Of a stretch of 64,000 bases of DNA, positions 11,401 to 19,086 are shown piece after piece. A program made the translations under genes and the position numbers. The DNA lies in assembly GCA_943372195.1 (NCBI GenBank), contig CALRXS010000001.1, positions 1-64,000 on the forward strand. Reading direction: 5' to 3'. The notes under the pieces were generated by a model. That model worked only from the letters and a program-made list of their open reading frames with translations. It made no database searches and was not told the DNA's origin. The DNA comes from JAEYZM01 sp943372195 (lineage in GTDB: Bacteria > Bacteroidota > Bacteroidia > Sphingobacteriales > Sphingobacteriaceae). Numbering within the stretch: position 1 is the first letter of the stretch; each line of letters opens with the position of its first letter.

Positions 11401-14286
11401 GTTGCAGATAGAGCAAACATGTCGCAATTAAAAACTGCAATGCAAGGATTTGAATTAAATAGTATTGAAACAGATCCTTTATTTGTTTCTAACTTCGATT
11501 TACATTCTACTAACCCTGCAATTGAAAGTAAAGGATATTATTTCAGCAAGATTCCTAGAGATTTTGATGGTGAATTAAGAAATCCTACTCAAACAGATAT
11601 CGGTGCAGATGAATATATACCAAATGCAAAAGATTTAGCATTACTTGCTATTAATCCTCTTGTATTTAGTACAAATCCGAATACCATTAAAGTTAAAATG
11701 ATGAATTTAGGTAGCACTACTTTAGATGGTACTACAATCAAATTACAATATTCTAGCGATGGTACAACTTGGGTTCCTTCAGGTGGTGAGAGCTTAACTT
11801 TTGGAAGTAATTCTACGAACTCTTTATCTATACCATATTCAAATTTTGAATATTCGTTTACAACGCCTTTTAATGCAACTGCTAATAGCACTTATCCCTT
11901 TTATGTAAGAGTATTGCCTACTGATAGAGTAGTAGGTGACCCAGTTACTAAAAACGATACGATATATAATTTAATTTGTACTGGATTGAACTCGGGTACT
12001 TATACCATTGGTGGAACTAATCCGAATTTCGCAGATATTACTTCTGCTGTTAATGCCATCTCTTGTGGTGTTACAGGTCCGGTTACCTTTAACATCAGAC
12101 CTGGAACTTATAACGAACGATTCACTATTAATAATCCGAAAAATACTTCTAACGAAAATAGAATTGTATTTAGATCTGAATCTGGAAATGCTGCTGATGT
12201 TACCATTAGTAGTACAGGTGTTTCTTCAAATACTACTAGAAATATCGTGCGATTAAATAGATCTAAATTCATTACTTTCAAAGGTATCACTTTTAGAAAT
12301 GCTAGTAACTCAATTGCAGGTACAGCAGCAATTCAAATCACATCTCAAGCAAGTGATATTATCATTAGAGATTGTATTGTGATGATGGATACGAATTCAA
12401 CTTCGCCAAACGTATTTGGTATTACTAGTACCGACTCTGCTCAAATTACTGTTGATGGATTCTCTGGGTCTAACATTAGTATTGTAAATAATAAAATTTA
12501 TGGTGGTAACGTAGGCGTTCTATTAAGAGGTAAATCTCAGTTTTTAAGAGAGAGTGGTATTTATGTAGACAGTAACTTTATTTACAAAACAGCATCACTC
12601 GGTATTTTCTCGTCTTATAATGATATCGTTTCTATTAATGCGAATACGATTAAAATGAGACCAGCTCAAACTAACTCTACAGGTATTAGTATACAATTCA
12701 ATAGAGCAGATACAAGAATCACTAATAACGTTATTAATAATGCAGCTACTATTGGTGTGAATTTAAATGATAACGTAGGTATTAACGGTATCTTATTTGC
12801 TAATAATATGATTGGTGGTAGGTTCAGACAAGGAGCAGATGGTGCAGGTGTTAATCTTGTTAAAGTTACTCCTTTAAAGATGTACTACAACTCTATCAAT
12901 TATACCGGTAACTCTGTATTCGGAGCAGCATTAAAAGCTGATGATAACACTAATAAAGTTAGATTATTAAATAACTCTTTATACAATAATAGCGTAGGTT
13001 TCTGTATGTCAATTTATAATGGAACATTAGATACCTCTGATAACAATAACTTATTTACTAAAGGAACTTTATTCGCTAGAGTATCTGGTACAGATTATTT
13101 GAATTTTGAAGAATATAGAGAGACATCATTAACCGATGAGAAATCAGTAGGTGTTGACCCCGATTATTTTACTGATTCTAATTTACACATGACCAATCAG
13201 TTCCTCGATGCAGGTGCATTAGTAGTTTCTGAAATTAATACAGACATCGATGGTGAGCCTCGTAATGCAGATTTCCCAGATATTGGTGCTGATGAATTTT
13301 TAATAAAAGGTGATGTTGAAGTAGTAAGTATCGATAGCCCTCTACCTTCACCTGAAGTTTACCCTGCTGAAGTACCAGTTGTCATTACTGTTAAAAACCC
13401 AGGCTTAAGTAAGATCTCTGGATTAAATGTGAAGTATTATGTAGATAATATTGAAGTAGCTAATGAGGTAATTCCAGTAGAAGAGCCTTATAAACCAATG
13501 CTTCCTTCAGATGTATTAACATATGAATTTACAACTCGTTTTGAACCACCTGCTACTGGTACATACAATTTAAGAGTAGAGGCTTATTTGCCTGATGATA
13601 TTGATTTATCAAATAACACTGCAACTTCAACTTTCTTTTCATCAATATCAAGTATAATTGATGGTGGCGTGTCTTCAATTGTAAGTCCAGCTGCCGCTAA
13701 AGTAGACCGCAAAACTCCAGTTAGTGTTTTAATTAAAAACTCTGGTACTGTTACTATTAAAGATTTCAACGTGAATTATTACTTAGATGGTGGTTACCCT
13801 GAAGATGCAAATATTAGAACAGAGACTTTCATCGATTCAATCGTTCCTCAAGGTGTCGCTTCATTCGTATTTATGGATAGTATCGATTGTCACCCTACTA
13901 ATGTTCGTAAGTTAATAGTTTATATAAGTGATCTACAAGATGACATCAACTTACAAAATGATAGAATAGAAAAATTTGTAATAAATTTCGCTGGATGTTT
14001 CTCTGGAGTAGAACAAGTTGCTGAAAATATGATATTAAGCGCTCCTTGGCCAAACCCTACAAATGATGCATTTAATTTTGACTTGAACTTATTAAACAAT
14101 GGCGATGTAACCATTGAATTAATAGATGTTTTAGGTAAATCTATAAAGTCTATTAATATCAATGATGCAAGTCGTGGATTGCAACAAGTTTCACTAGATG
14201 TTCAAGGTGTTACACCAGGTGTTTATTATACACGTGTAACTTTTGAAGGACAATCATTAACAAGCAAAGTATTAATAAGCGAGTAA
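8464..14286 (+). CDS. Giant secreted multi-module beta-helix / CARDB-like protein with T9SS type A sorting domain (1940 aa)
   Basis: This is a paralogue of the preceding giant gene with the same building plan and three helix modules instead of four. A signal peptide ends near LVFSQ (about residue 25). Beta-helix modules start with Y-(T/S)-IGG and a later PGTY motif, and close with DFGADE (482), DIGADEY (1045) and DIGADEF (1606). CARDB-like segments of about 100 residues link them, and two more precede the C-terminus. A type A sorting domain occupies about 1850-1940 (PWPNP at 1861-1865, ending SKVLISE). Known: such C-termini are recognised by the T9SS and usually removed or lipid-linked. Inferred: a surface adhesin or matrix protein, possibly from tandem duplication and module gain or loss. 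No enzymatic residues were identified. Confidence 0.9.
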   Translation: MNKVIKKLSSTLLLILITSSLVFSQKKYFSGIYTIGGSNANYQTIQKALTDLLATNSEVIGRVTFNIRPGTYNENLTLKPFVGASAKNFVIFKSETGKASDVIIQDDGDNTLYSNQVIRFEGCSFYTLADLTIINNRNITTSNNFASVIHLTYNRDTRKPSESNTITRCIIKVDEDFTIFNGNTIPIVASDINNTSLAENCANYNTFSNNQIYGGSFGIRLLGKSTVQPARGNKITGNKFFNCYSGIDIDFNNIPLIATNEINCRVNPNEAQFGMRIRNASGNFSWHSNIIRDYGTFGIFVWNVNAGSAGYIYNNMITGNSKQNYSRGVHVEYSRNLQFFNNSIRYSAPGGTSAPDNTCFAVENSTNLPAQKISIKNNIFYAIGGAPTLIVRAANTLDTCNYNVYFLGSGSILANIGGTNRNNIAALRAGTGKDAQSLNVNPQFTSTTTLRIDNDALIGKAAILSFIQFDFENHPRDPETPDFGADEVIRSNTDLQTFGLEKNFVPREGLNTLPVVIKNDGLASLNGNSINLSYKINNGAYTNPETFQLTQLSKSYSKQIFNLAQKWDIPNPGLYSLTLKVSPAVPNDTWNKNDSVVLSICVGLNGTYSIGGPVGSKNYPTFAAAIAAFECGVGGPTVFNVYPGTYPPFVLPALKGVSTTNTLTFRSVTGNASDVIIQNTTPGQNSVNHYAIQVNGTDYLYLKNLTITNTASTTQFASGINITNNSDFVTIDSCVITVPTSSGLSDQKFPIVFSDKARIDSGAFSRGITISNSTLRNGTSGVQFYGRNTSSRSTNINVINNQIDSCNLYGFNASYVNVANVSQNKINFRAAANANSEGIRILASKSDAIINANRILRAGYRGINLTSVEGGTELIISNNMIGGGFKTTGNGAGIYLNEVNKIALYNNSVKYDAVSTESPNNSAAFFLASGANVSLYNNIFYCSGGGYAFFVTSQTSLRASDYNLYYTDNDPNSGLYAFWVADRANMSQLKTAMQGFELNSIETDPLFVSNFDLHSTNPAIESKGYYFSKIPRDFDGELRNPTQTDIGADEYIPNAKDLALLAINPLVFSTNPNTIKVKMMNLGSTTLDGTTIKLQYSSDGTTWVPSGGESLTFGSNSTNSLSIPYSNFEYSFTTPFNATANSTYPFYVRVLPTDRVVGDPVTKNDTIYNLICTGLNSGTYTIGGTNPNFADITSAVNAISCGVTGPVTFNIRPGTYNERFTINNPKNTSNENRIVFRSESGNAADVTISSTGVSSNTTRNIVRLNRSKFITFKGITFRNASNSIAGTAAIQITSQASDIIIRDCIVMMDTNSTSPNVFGITSTDSAQITVDGFSGSNISIVNNKIYGGNVGVLLRGKSQFLRESGIYVDSNFIYKTASLGIFSSYNDIVSINANTIKMRPAQTNSTGISIQFNRADTRITNNVINNAATIGVNLNDNVGINGILFANNMIGGRFRQGADGAGVNLVKVTPLKMYYNSINYTGNSVFGAALKADDNTNKVRLLNNSLYNNSVGFCMSIYNGTLDTSDNNNLFTKGTLFARVSGTDYLNFEEYRETSLTDEKSVGVDPDYFTDSNLHMTNQFLDAGALVVSEINTDIDGEPRNADFPDIGADEFLIKGDVEVVSIDSPLPSPEVYPAEVPVVITVKNPGLSKISGLNVKYYVDNIEVANEVIPVEEPYKPMLPSDVLTYEFTTRFEPPATGTYNLRVEAYLPDDIDLSNNTATSTFFSSISSIIDGGVSSIVSPAAAKVDRKTPVSVLIKNSGTVTIKDFNVNYYLDGGYPEDANIRTETFIDSIVPQGVASFVFMDSIDCHPTNVRKLIVYISDLQDDINLQNDRIEKFVINFAGCFSGVEQVAENMILSAPWPNPTNDAFNFDLNLLNNGDVTIELIDVLGKSIKSININDASRGLQQVSLDVQGVTPGVYYTRVTFEGQSLTSKVLISE

Positions 14287-14305
14287 TTGCATAAATAAAT
14301 AACAT

Positions 14306-14341
14306 AAAAAAAAGCTAGTCAAAATTGACTAGCTTTTTTTA
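14306..14341. terminator. Bidirectional terminator between the 1940-aa gene and queG
   Basis: An A run, a 9-bp stem GCTAGTCAA/TTGACTAGC (14314-14322 with 14325-14333) and a T run form a symmetric hairpin serving both converging genes. The queG stop codon lies inside the right arm. Confidence 0.9.
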
Positions 14342-15255
14342 TTATAAATAATATTTCTTCTAAAACCTTCGTATTTGCTTCTTTTGATAGGAGAGTTCTT
14401 GAATATTAATTTGAATTTTTCCTCCGAAATCTCTTCCCAATCTTTCTTCGAATAATTTCTAATCTCCTCTTTTATCATCAATTCTTGATGCTGATGAGGT
14501 ATAGAAAATCTATTCCATGGGCACACATCCTGACATACATCACAACCGAATACCCAATCATCAAAATCTAATTTCATATTAGATTCAAATTCTTTTTTTA
14601 ATTCAATAGTGAAATATGAAATACACTTACTGCCATCGACGATGTAAGGTGAAACAATAGCATCGGTCGGACATGCATCTATACATTTTGTGCAGGTTCC
14701 ACAATGGTCTGTTTGAAATGCTTGATCATATTCACATTCAACATCTATTAATACTTCTGCTAAGAAAAAAAAACTTCCTTGTGATTTGTTGATTAAATTA
14801 CTGTGTTTACCTATCCAGCCAAGTCCCGATTCTTTCGCCCACACCTTATCCATTACCGGTGCTGAATCTACAAATGATCTTGCATTTATCTCGCCAATTT
14901 TATCTTGTAAACTTTTAATTAGCAATTTCAACTTTCGCTTGATTACATCATGGTAATCTTCAGCATACGCATATTTAGAAATTTTATAGCTGTCTGTTCT
15001 TTGTTGCTCTTCGGGGTAATAATTAAAACTCAAGCTTATAATGCTTTTGCATCCTTCAACTAATTTGCGCGGGTCTAATCGTTTATCGAAATAGTTTTCC
15101 ATATACGACATTTCAGCATGCATATTAGATTTTAACCAACTCTCTAAGCGAGGAGCTTCTTCCTCTAAGAAACGAGCCTTGCTAATACCACATGATAAAA
15201 AACCTAATGCTACAGATTCTTGTTTAATGAATAGACTTATTTCGCGAGGCGTCAT
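14329..15255 (-). CDS. queG: Epoxyqueuosine reductase QueG
   Basis: QueG catalyses the last step of queuosine synthesis, reducing epoxyqueuosine to queuosine in the wobble position of tRNAs with GUN anticodons. It uses cobalamin and two [4Fe-4S] clusters. The 308-residue protein shows both ferredoxin-like cysteine sets: C185/C188/C191/C195 (CGTCTKCIDACP) and C238/C241/C245 (GCDVCQDVCPW). The segment DSAPVMDKVWAKESGLGWIG is characteristic of the family's DUF1730 half. Length is at the short end for the family, lacking the C-terminal HEAT-like extension of some homologues. The gene is divergent from the PagL-like gene with only 38 bases between the start codons, so both promoters must sit there. 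Confidence 0.95.
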   Translation of the reverse strand: MTPREISLFIKQESVALGFLSCGISKARFLEEEAPRLESWLKSNMHAEMSYMENYFDKRLDPRKLVEGCKSIISLSFNYYPEEQQRTDSYKISKYAYAEDYHDVIKRKLKLLIKSLQDKIGEINARSFVDSAPVMDKVWAKESGLGWIGKHSNLINKSQGSFFFLAEVLIDVECEYDQAFQTDHCGTCTKCIDACPTDAIVSPYIVDGSKCISYFTIELKKEFESNMKLDFDDWVFGCDVCQDVCPWNRFSIPHQHQELMIKEEIRNYSKKDWEEISEEKFKLIFKNSPIKRSKYEGFRRNIIYNKKS

Positions 15256-15293
15256 AATATCAAAAATACTCTAAGATTTTGTAAGTTTATAAT

Positions 15294-16364
15294 ATGAAGC
15301 AATTATTGAACTTCCTTTTAGTGCTTTTCGCATTAAATTCAAGTGCACAAAATTCAACTTTAGGTTGGGCTGCTTCATTTCATTATGGAACAACTCTAGC
15401 GCATAATTCTAAAATCGCAGCTATAAAATCTAACAACCCCATCGCCTTACAATTCGATTTTTACAAACAAAAAATTAATCAAAAAAACTACGATATATGT
15501 AGTTGTTACCCGCAATCTGGAATAACGTTAAGCTTGAATGATTATGGGAATTCGAATGTATTAGGACAAGGTTTGCATTTAAATTATTATGTAGAACCTC
15601 AGTTTAAAATATCTAAGAATAATTATTTTTTATTTAGAGCGACTGCCGGTTTCGCATTTATGAATAAACCTTTTGACATCAATGAAAATCCGAATAATTT
15701 TGCCTACAGCTTACCAGTAAGCGGCTTTGTTTCCTTAGGCCCCGGATGGAAGTACTTCATTAACGATCGTACTTCATTGTTCTTCATCTTGCCATTTAAT
15801 CATGTTTCGAATGGTGGTATAAAAGACCCCAATCTCGGATTGAATTTCCCTAGTGTGCAGTTTGGTATAAGTCAACAAAAAATTACCATCAATAGAAATT
15901 TTAAAAAATCTGAAAATGTAGAATTAAATAAATCAAATAGATATTACGCGAGCTCTTTCTTTAGTAGTAGAACTGTACAAAATGGAGAGAAAAAAAGATT
16001 TTTAATTTATGGTATTGAAGCTAGCTATGTTCGAAAACTAGCACAATTAATTTCCATTAATTCAGCATTAGAATTTTACAAAGACGATGCTTTACAAGAA
16101 CGTTATCGTAGAGAAAATGGCTCTAACATCCGAAGATATAGAGCAGGTGCAATGGCAGGTATTCAATTCGATTTAGGCAAAATTGAATTGTATCACCGAC
16201 TAGGTGTATATGTTTATGACCCCGGTTTGTACAACGGATTAATTTTTCATCGCCACGGAATTCAATATTTATTCAACAACAAAATTTCTGCTGGAGTAGA
16301 AGTTAAGGCACATAAGGAAGTGGCGAATTTTCTGGACTTCAGAATCAAGTATAAGCTGAACTGA
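15294..16364 (+). CDS. Acyloxyacyl hydrolase / PagL-like lipid A deacylase, outer-membrane beta-barrel
   Basis: This is a 356-residue outer-membrane protein with a signal peptide ending near NSSAQ (about 19). The middle contains FNHVSNGG, with His170 and Ser172 at the positions of the H-x-S catalytic pair of PagL, followed by a G-L-N segment. PagL-type enzymes remove the 3-O-linked acyl chain of lipid A in the outer membrane. At 356 residues it is longer than classical PagL because of a C-terminal half (about 215-356) of further beta strands. The match rests on the motif and general pattern seen by eye, so another barrel function is possible. The 3' flank is a repeat mosaic. Confidence 0.7.
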   Translation: MKQLLNFLLVLFALNSSAQNSTLGWAASFHYGTTLAHNSKIAAIKSNNPIALQFDFYKQKINQKNYDICSCYPQSGITLSLNDYGNSNVLGQGLHLNYYVEPQFKISKNNYFLFRATAGFAFMNKPFDINENPNNFAYSLPVSGFVSLGPGWKYFINDRTSLFFILPFNHVSNGGIKDPNLGLNFPSVQFGISQQKITINRNFKKSENVELNKSNRYYASSFFSSRTVQNGEKKRFLIYGIEASYVRKLAQLISINSALEFYKDDALQERYRRENGSNIRRYRAGAMAGIQFDLGKIELYHRLGVYVYDPGLYNGLIFHRHGIQYLFNNKISAGVEVKAHKEVANFLDFRIKYKLN

Positions 16365-16380
16365 ATTTGTTGCACCCGTA

Positions 16381-16551
16381 GGGGTCGATTACATCGACCC
16401 GCCTAATGTATTCTGTATTCCGTATTCAGTATTCCGATTCTCGATTTTTGAATTACGTCACGATGATTCTCTGGTTACTAGTCACTAGTTACTGGCACTA
16501 GCATATTAGCATACTAGCATACTAGCATACTAGTTTTAGCTCCGCTAAAAC
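16381..16551. repeat. Mosaic intergenic repeat: hairpin, period-7 units, period-8 units, hairpin
   Basis: The whole gap between two convergent genes is repetitive. In order: a perfect 8-bp hairpin GGGTCGAT/ATCGACCC (16382-16389 with 16393-16400); four GTATTCn heptamers (16408-16435); a TACGTCA..ATGATT segment (16454-16468); heptamers GTTACTA, GTCACTA, GTTACTG (16474-16494); a hexamer GCACTA; four octamers GCATAYTA (16501-16532); and a perfect 8-bp hairpin GTTTTAGC/GCTAAAAC (16533-16540 with 16544-16551) that overlaps the ruvB stop codon. Parts recur at 18885, 19747-19953, 37539-37604 and 51138. No spacer or cas gene is present, so it is not a CRISPR. Function unknown; the hairpins may terminate transcription. 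Confidence 0.85.
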
Positions 16552-17573
16552 AAAGTGTTATTCTTCTTCACATTCCCAATCTTATCTCTCAAATGCTTAT
16601 ACGCCAACTCCGTCGCTTCTCTTCCACGTGGTGTACGCATCATAAAGCCTTCTTGAATTAAAAATGGTTCGTAGACTTCTTCAATTGTTCCTTCGTCTTC
16701 ACCTACTGCAGTGGCTATGGTTTTGAGTCCGACCGGACCGCCCTTAAACTTTTCAATTATGGTAATTAATATTTTATTATCCATTTCATCTAAGCCATGT
16801 TCATCAACGTTTAAGGCGTTCAATGCATATTGAGCAATGTCGGTATTGATTTCGCCATTACCTTTTATTTCGGCAAAGTCTCTTGTTCTACGAAGCAATG
16901 CATTTGCAATACGAGGCGTTCCTCTGCTTCTACGAGCAATTTCAAATGCACCTTCATCGGTGATAGGTGTTTTTAGGATGTCTGATGACCTTAAAACAAT
17001 ACTCGTTAATAATTTTGAATCGTAATATTCTAATCGTGCGTTAATTCCGAAACGCGCACGTAAGGGTGCAGTTAATAATCCTGATCGTGTTGTGGCACCA
17101 ATTAAAGTAAAGGGATTTAATCCAATTTGTACTGATCTCGCATTCGGACCTGCATCTAACATGATATCGATTTTATAATCTTCCATGGCAGAGTAGAGGT
17201 ATTCTTCAACGACCGGACTTAATCTATGAATTTCATCGATGAAGAGGATGTCGCCTTCGTCGAGGTTCGTTAATAATCCGGCTAAGTCACCAGGCTTATC
17301 TAATACAGGTCCAGAGGTAATTTTAATTCCGACACCTAATTCATTTGCAATAATATGTGAAAGAGTAGTTTTACCTAAACCCGGAGGGCCATGTAATAAT
17401 ACGTGATCAAGAGCTTCTTTTCTTCGTTTTGCTGCCTCTACAAATATTTTAATATTCTCAACTATTTTATGTTGACCTGTAAAATCGTCGAAAGCCGAAG
17501 GGCGTAATACTTTCTCAATATCTTTTTCAGTATTGTCGAGATTATCAGCATTAGGGTCGAGAATAGGATTCAT
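16545..17573 (-). CDS. ruvB: Holliday junction branch-migration helicase subunit RuvB
   Basis: RuvB is the hexameric AAA+ motor that, with RuvA, drives branch migration of Holliday junctions in recombination and repair. The 342-residue protein shows Walker A GPPGLGKT (62-69), Walker B with DEIH (113-116), the GATTRSG sensor segment, an arginine in RARFG, and a winged-helix C-terminus with TPRGREAT. Length matches the family. It follows the glycosyltransferase gene by 9 bases on the same strand, so the two are probably one transcript. The stop codon lies inside a hairpin that ends the adjoining repeat mosaic. No ruvA or ruvC is in the window. Confidence 0.97.
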   Translation of the reverse strand: MNPILDPNADNLDNTEKDIEKVLRPSAFDDFTGQHKIVENIKIFVEAAKRRKEALDHVLLHGPPGLGKTTLSHIIANELGVGIKITSGPVLDKPGDLAGLLTNLDEGDILFIDEIHRLSPVVEEYLYSAMEDYKIDIMLDAGPNARSVQIGLNPFTLIGATTRSGLLTAPLRARFGINARLEYYDSKLLTSIVLRSSDILKTPITDEGAFEIARRSRGTPRIANALLRRTRDFAEIKGNGEINTDIAQYALNALNVDEHGLDEMDNKILITIIEKFKGGPVGLKTIATAVGEDEGTIEEVYEPFLIQEGFMMRTPRGREATELAYKHLRDKIGNVKKNNTLF

Positions 17574-17582
17574 CTTTTTAAA

Positions 17583-18314
17583 TTATTTACGATGATATTT
17601 TTTAAAAAAGCTATTGAATTTCATTTGTAATACACCGAAGATAGCTTCTTGTACAATGCCTTTAGACATTTTGCTAGTGCCTTCAGATCGATCAGTAAAT
17701 ATAATGGGTACTTCTTTTAATCTGAAGCCATATTTCCATGCAGTGAATTTCATTTCAATTTGAAAAGCATAACCAACAAATTTAATAGCATCTAGATTAA
17801 TAGTCTCTAATACTATTCTTCGGTAACATTTGAATCCAGCTGTCGCGTCATTCACTGGCATACCTGTTATAAATTGCACGTATTTCGATGCATAGAATGA
17901 TAATAGCACTCTACTCATTGGCCAATTGACAACATTAATACCAGAGATATATCTAGAGCCAATGCATAGTTCAGCTCCATCAACACAAGCTTGTCTGAGT
18001 TTAATTAAATCATCAGGGTTATGTGAAAAATCACAGTCCATCTCAAAGATATAATCATAGCTCTTCTGCAATGCCCATTTAAATCCATGAATATAAGCAG
18101 TACCTAATCCCAATTTACCTGACCTTTGTTCAAGGTAAAGATGACCAGGGTATTCTGATTGAAGTGACTTTACTATTTCAGCGGTACCATCCGGAGAGCC
18201 ATCATCAATAATTAATAGATGGAACGGATAATCTAATGAAAAAACCTTGCGAATCATCTTCTCGATGTTCTCTTTTTCATTATAAGTAGGTATTATTACT
18301 AAGCTATCTGACAT
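17583..18314 (-). CDS. Polyprenol-phosphate mannosyltransferase-like glycosyltransferase (GT2, DPM1-like)
   Basis: This is a 243-residue GT-A fold glycosyltransferase of family 2. It shows the N-terminal PTYNEKENI, DDGSPDGT (37-44) and the metal-binding DxD in MDCDFSHNP (92-100). Family members transfer mannose or glucose from a nucleotide sugar to polyprenyl phosphate on the cytoplasmic face of the inner membrane. There is no C-terminal membrane domain, so it is the short DPM1-like form. Its product would feed lipid-linked sugar to glycan or glycoprotein synthesis; substrate not determinable here. It heads a probable two-gene transcript with ruvB and is divergent from the GmhB-like gene. Confidence 0.88.
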   Translation of the reverse strand: MSDSLVIIPTYNEKENIEKMIRKVFSLDYPFHLLIIDDGSPDGTAEIVKSLQSEYPGHLYLEQRSGKLGLGTAYIHGFKWALQKSYDYIFEMDCDFSHNPDDLIKLRQACVDGAELCIGSRYISGINVVNWPMSRVLLSFYASKYVQFITGMPVNDATAGFKCYRRIVLETINLDAIKFVGYAFQIEMKFTAWKYGFRLKEVPIIFTDRSEGTSKMSKGIVQEAIFGVLQMKFNSFFKKYHRK

Positions 18315-18363
18315 TTTTTGTATGCACGAAGATAATTAATATTTTGAAATCGTAATTTTGAAT

Positions 18364-18858
18364 ATGAATAAAGCAATCTTTCTTGACCGCGACGGTATTA
18401 TTAACGTAGAAATTGGCGATTATATTAAACGTTTCGAAGATTTTACATTAATTCAACAATTAGGAGAGTCGTTAAAGAAGCTGAAAGATTGGGGATATAT
18501 CTTTGTGGTGATCACGAATCAAGGCGGACTTGCGAAGAAATTGTACGATGAACAAGAGCTCGACAAGATGCATGATTACTTAATTGCAGAAATGAAAAAG
18601 TTTAACGTTCATTTTGAAGAGATTTATTATTGTCCGCATCACCCCGACTACAACGGTAATTGTTTATGTCGCAAACCCGGATCTTTAATGGTAGAAAAAG
18701 CAATCGCTCGATTTAATATCGATGCTTCAAAAAGTTTTTTCATTGGCGACAAACAACGCGACATCGACGCCGGTAACGCCGTAGGCGTCAAAGGCATACT
18801 CGTAGAAAGCAATCCCGATTGGAACTTCATACTTCAGCAAATCGAAAAATATTCTTAG
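18364..18858 (+). CDS. HAD-IIIA phosphatase, GmhB-like (D-glycero-D-manno-heptose 1,7-bisphosphate phosphatase type)
   Basis: This 164-residue HAD-superfamily phosphatase has all signature motifs: DRDG at 8-11 (nucleophile Asp8, acid/base Asp10), TNQ at 51-53, a GmhB-type zinc site Cys90-His92-Cys100-Cys102, and GDKQRD (128-133). The family removes the C7 phosphate of heptose bisphosphate for LPS core or related sugars. Histidinol-phosphate phosphatases share this architecture, so the substrate is uncertain. The ATG at 18364 is preferred over an in-frame TTG at 18358 because MNKAIFLDRDG fits the family start. No other heptose gene is nearby. Confidence 0.88.
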   Translation: MNKAIFLDRDGIINVEIGDYIKRFEDFTLIQQLGESLKKLKDWGYIFVVITNQGGLAKKLYDEQELDKMHDYLIAEMKKFNVHFEEIYYCPHHPDYNGNCLCRKPGSLMVEKAIARFNIDASKSFFIGDKQRDIDAGNAVGVKGILVESNPDWNFILQQIEKYS

Positions 18859-18884
18859 TGAAAATTTAAAAATTTGTGATTCGG

Positions 18885-18912
18885 AATACGTAATACGTAA
18901 TACGTAATACGA
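18885..18912. repeat. Four tandem AATACGn heptamers upstream of the SRP RNA promoter
   Basis: Units AATACGT three times and AATACGA once (18885-18891, 18892-18898, 18899-18905, 18906-18912). They belong to the same family as the (G)GAATAC units at 19747-19953 and, in reverse complement, 16408-16435. The array ends 7 bases before the -33 element of ffs. Confidence 0.85.
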
Positions 18913-18919
18913 AACAGTT

Positions 18920-18950
18920 TTTGCGCGTAGCGAAAAAACTTCTATATTTG
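18920..18950 (+). promoter_or_regulatory. Bacteroidetes-type promoter of ffs
   Basis: The -33 element TTTG (18920-18923) and the -7 element TATATTTG (18943-18950, a perfect TAnnTTTG) are separated by 19 bases, the spacing expected for the Bacteroidetes primary sigma factor. The mature 5' end of the SRP RNA begins about 5 bases after the -7 box. Confidence 0.85.
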
Positions 18951-18954
18951 CGAC

Positions 18955-19051
18955 GGGTAAGTCTTATACGACCAGCTCCCTTTGAACTCCCCCAGGTTCG
19001 GAAGGAAGCAAGGGTAGAAGGTTGTAGCGGTGCGATATGAGGTGCTTACCC
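18955..19051 (+). ncRNA. ffs: Signal recognition particle RNA, small bacterial (4.5S) type
   Basis: The conserved SRP domain is unmistakable: CCAGGTTCGGAAGGAAGCA with the GGAA tetraloop at 19000-19003 and the AGCA side at 19007-19010. The ends pair as GGGTAAG (18955-18961) with CTTACCC (19045-19051), giving a single long hairpin of about 97 nt, followed by a T6 run (19052-19057) acting as terminator. The RNA binds Ffh and targets membrane and secreted proteins co-translationally. Ends are inferred from the pairing and promoter; processing may shift them by a few bases. Confidence 0.95.
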
Positions 19052-19086
19052 TTTTTTCTTCTTTAAAAATCTATAACAAAAATCAT

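Noticed and set aside
12008..12256. Open frame of 82 codons within the second giant gene
   Set aside because: It is an alternative-frame shadow with leucine-rich low-complexity sequence and no start signal.
19030..19086. Upstream in-frame ATG extending transaldolase by 19 residues
   Set aside because: It lies inside the SRP RNA and its terminator; the family starts at FFIDTAN, encoded from 19087.
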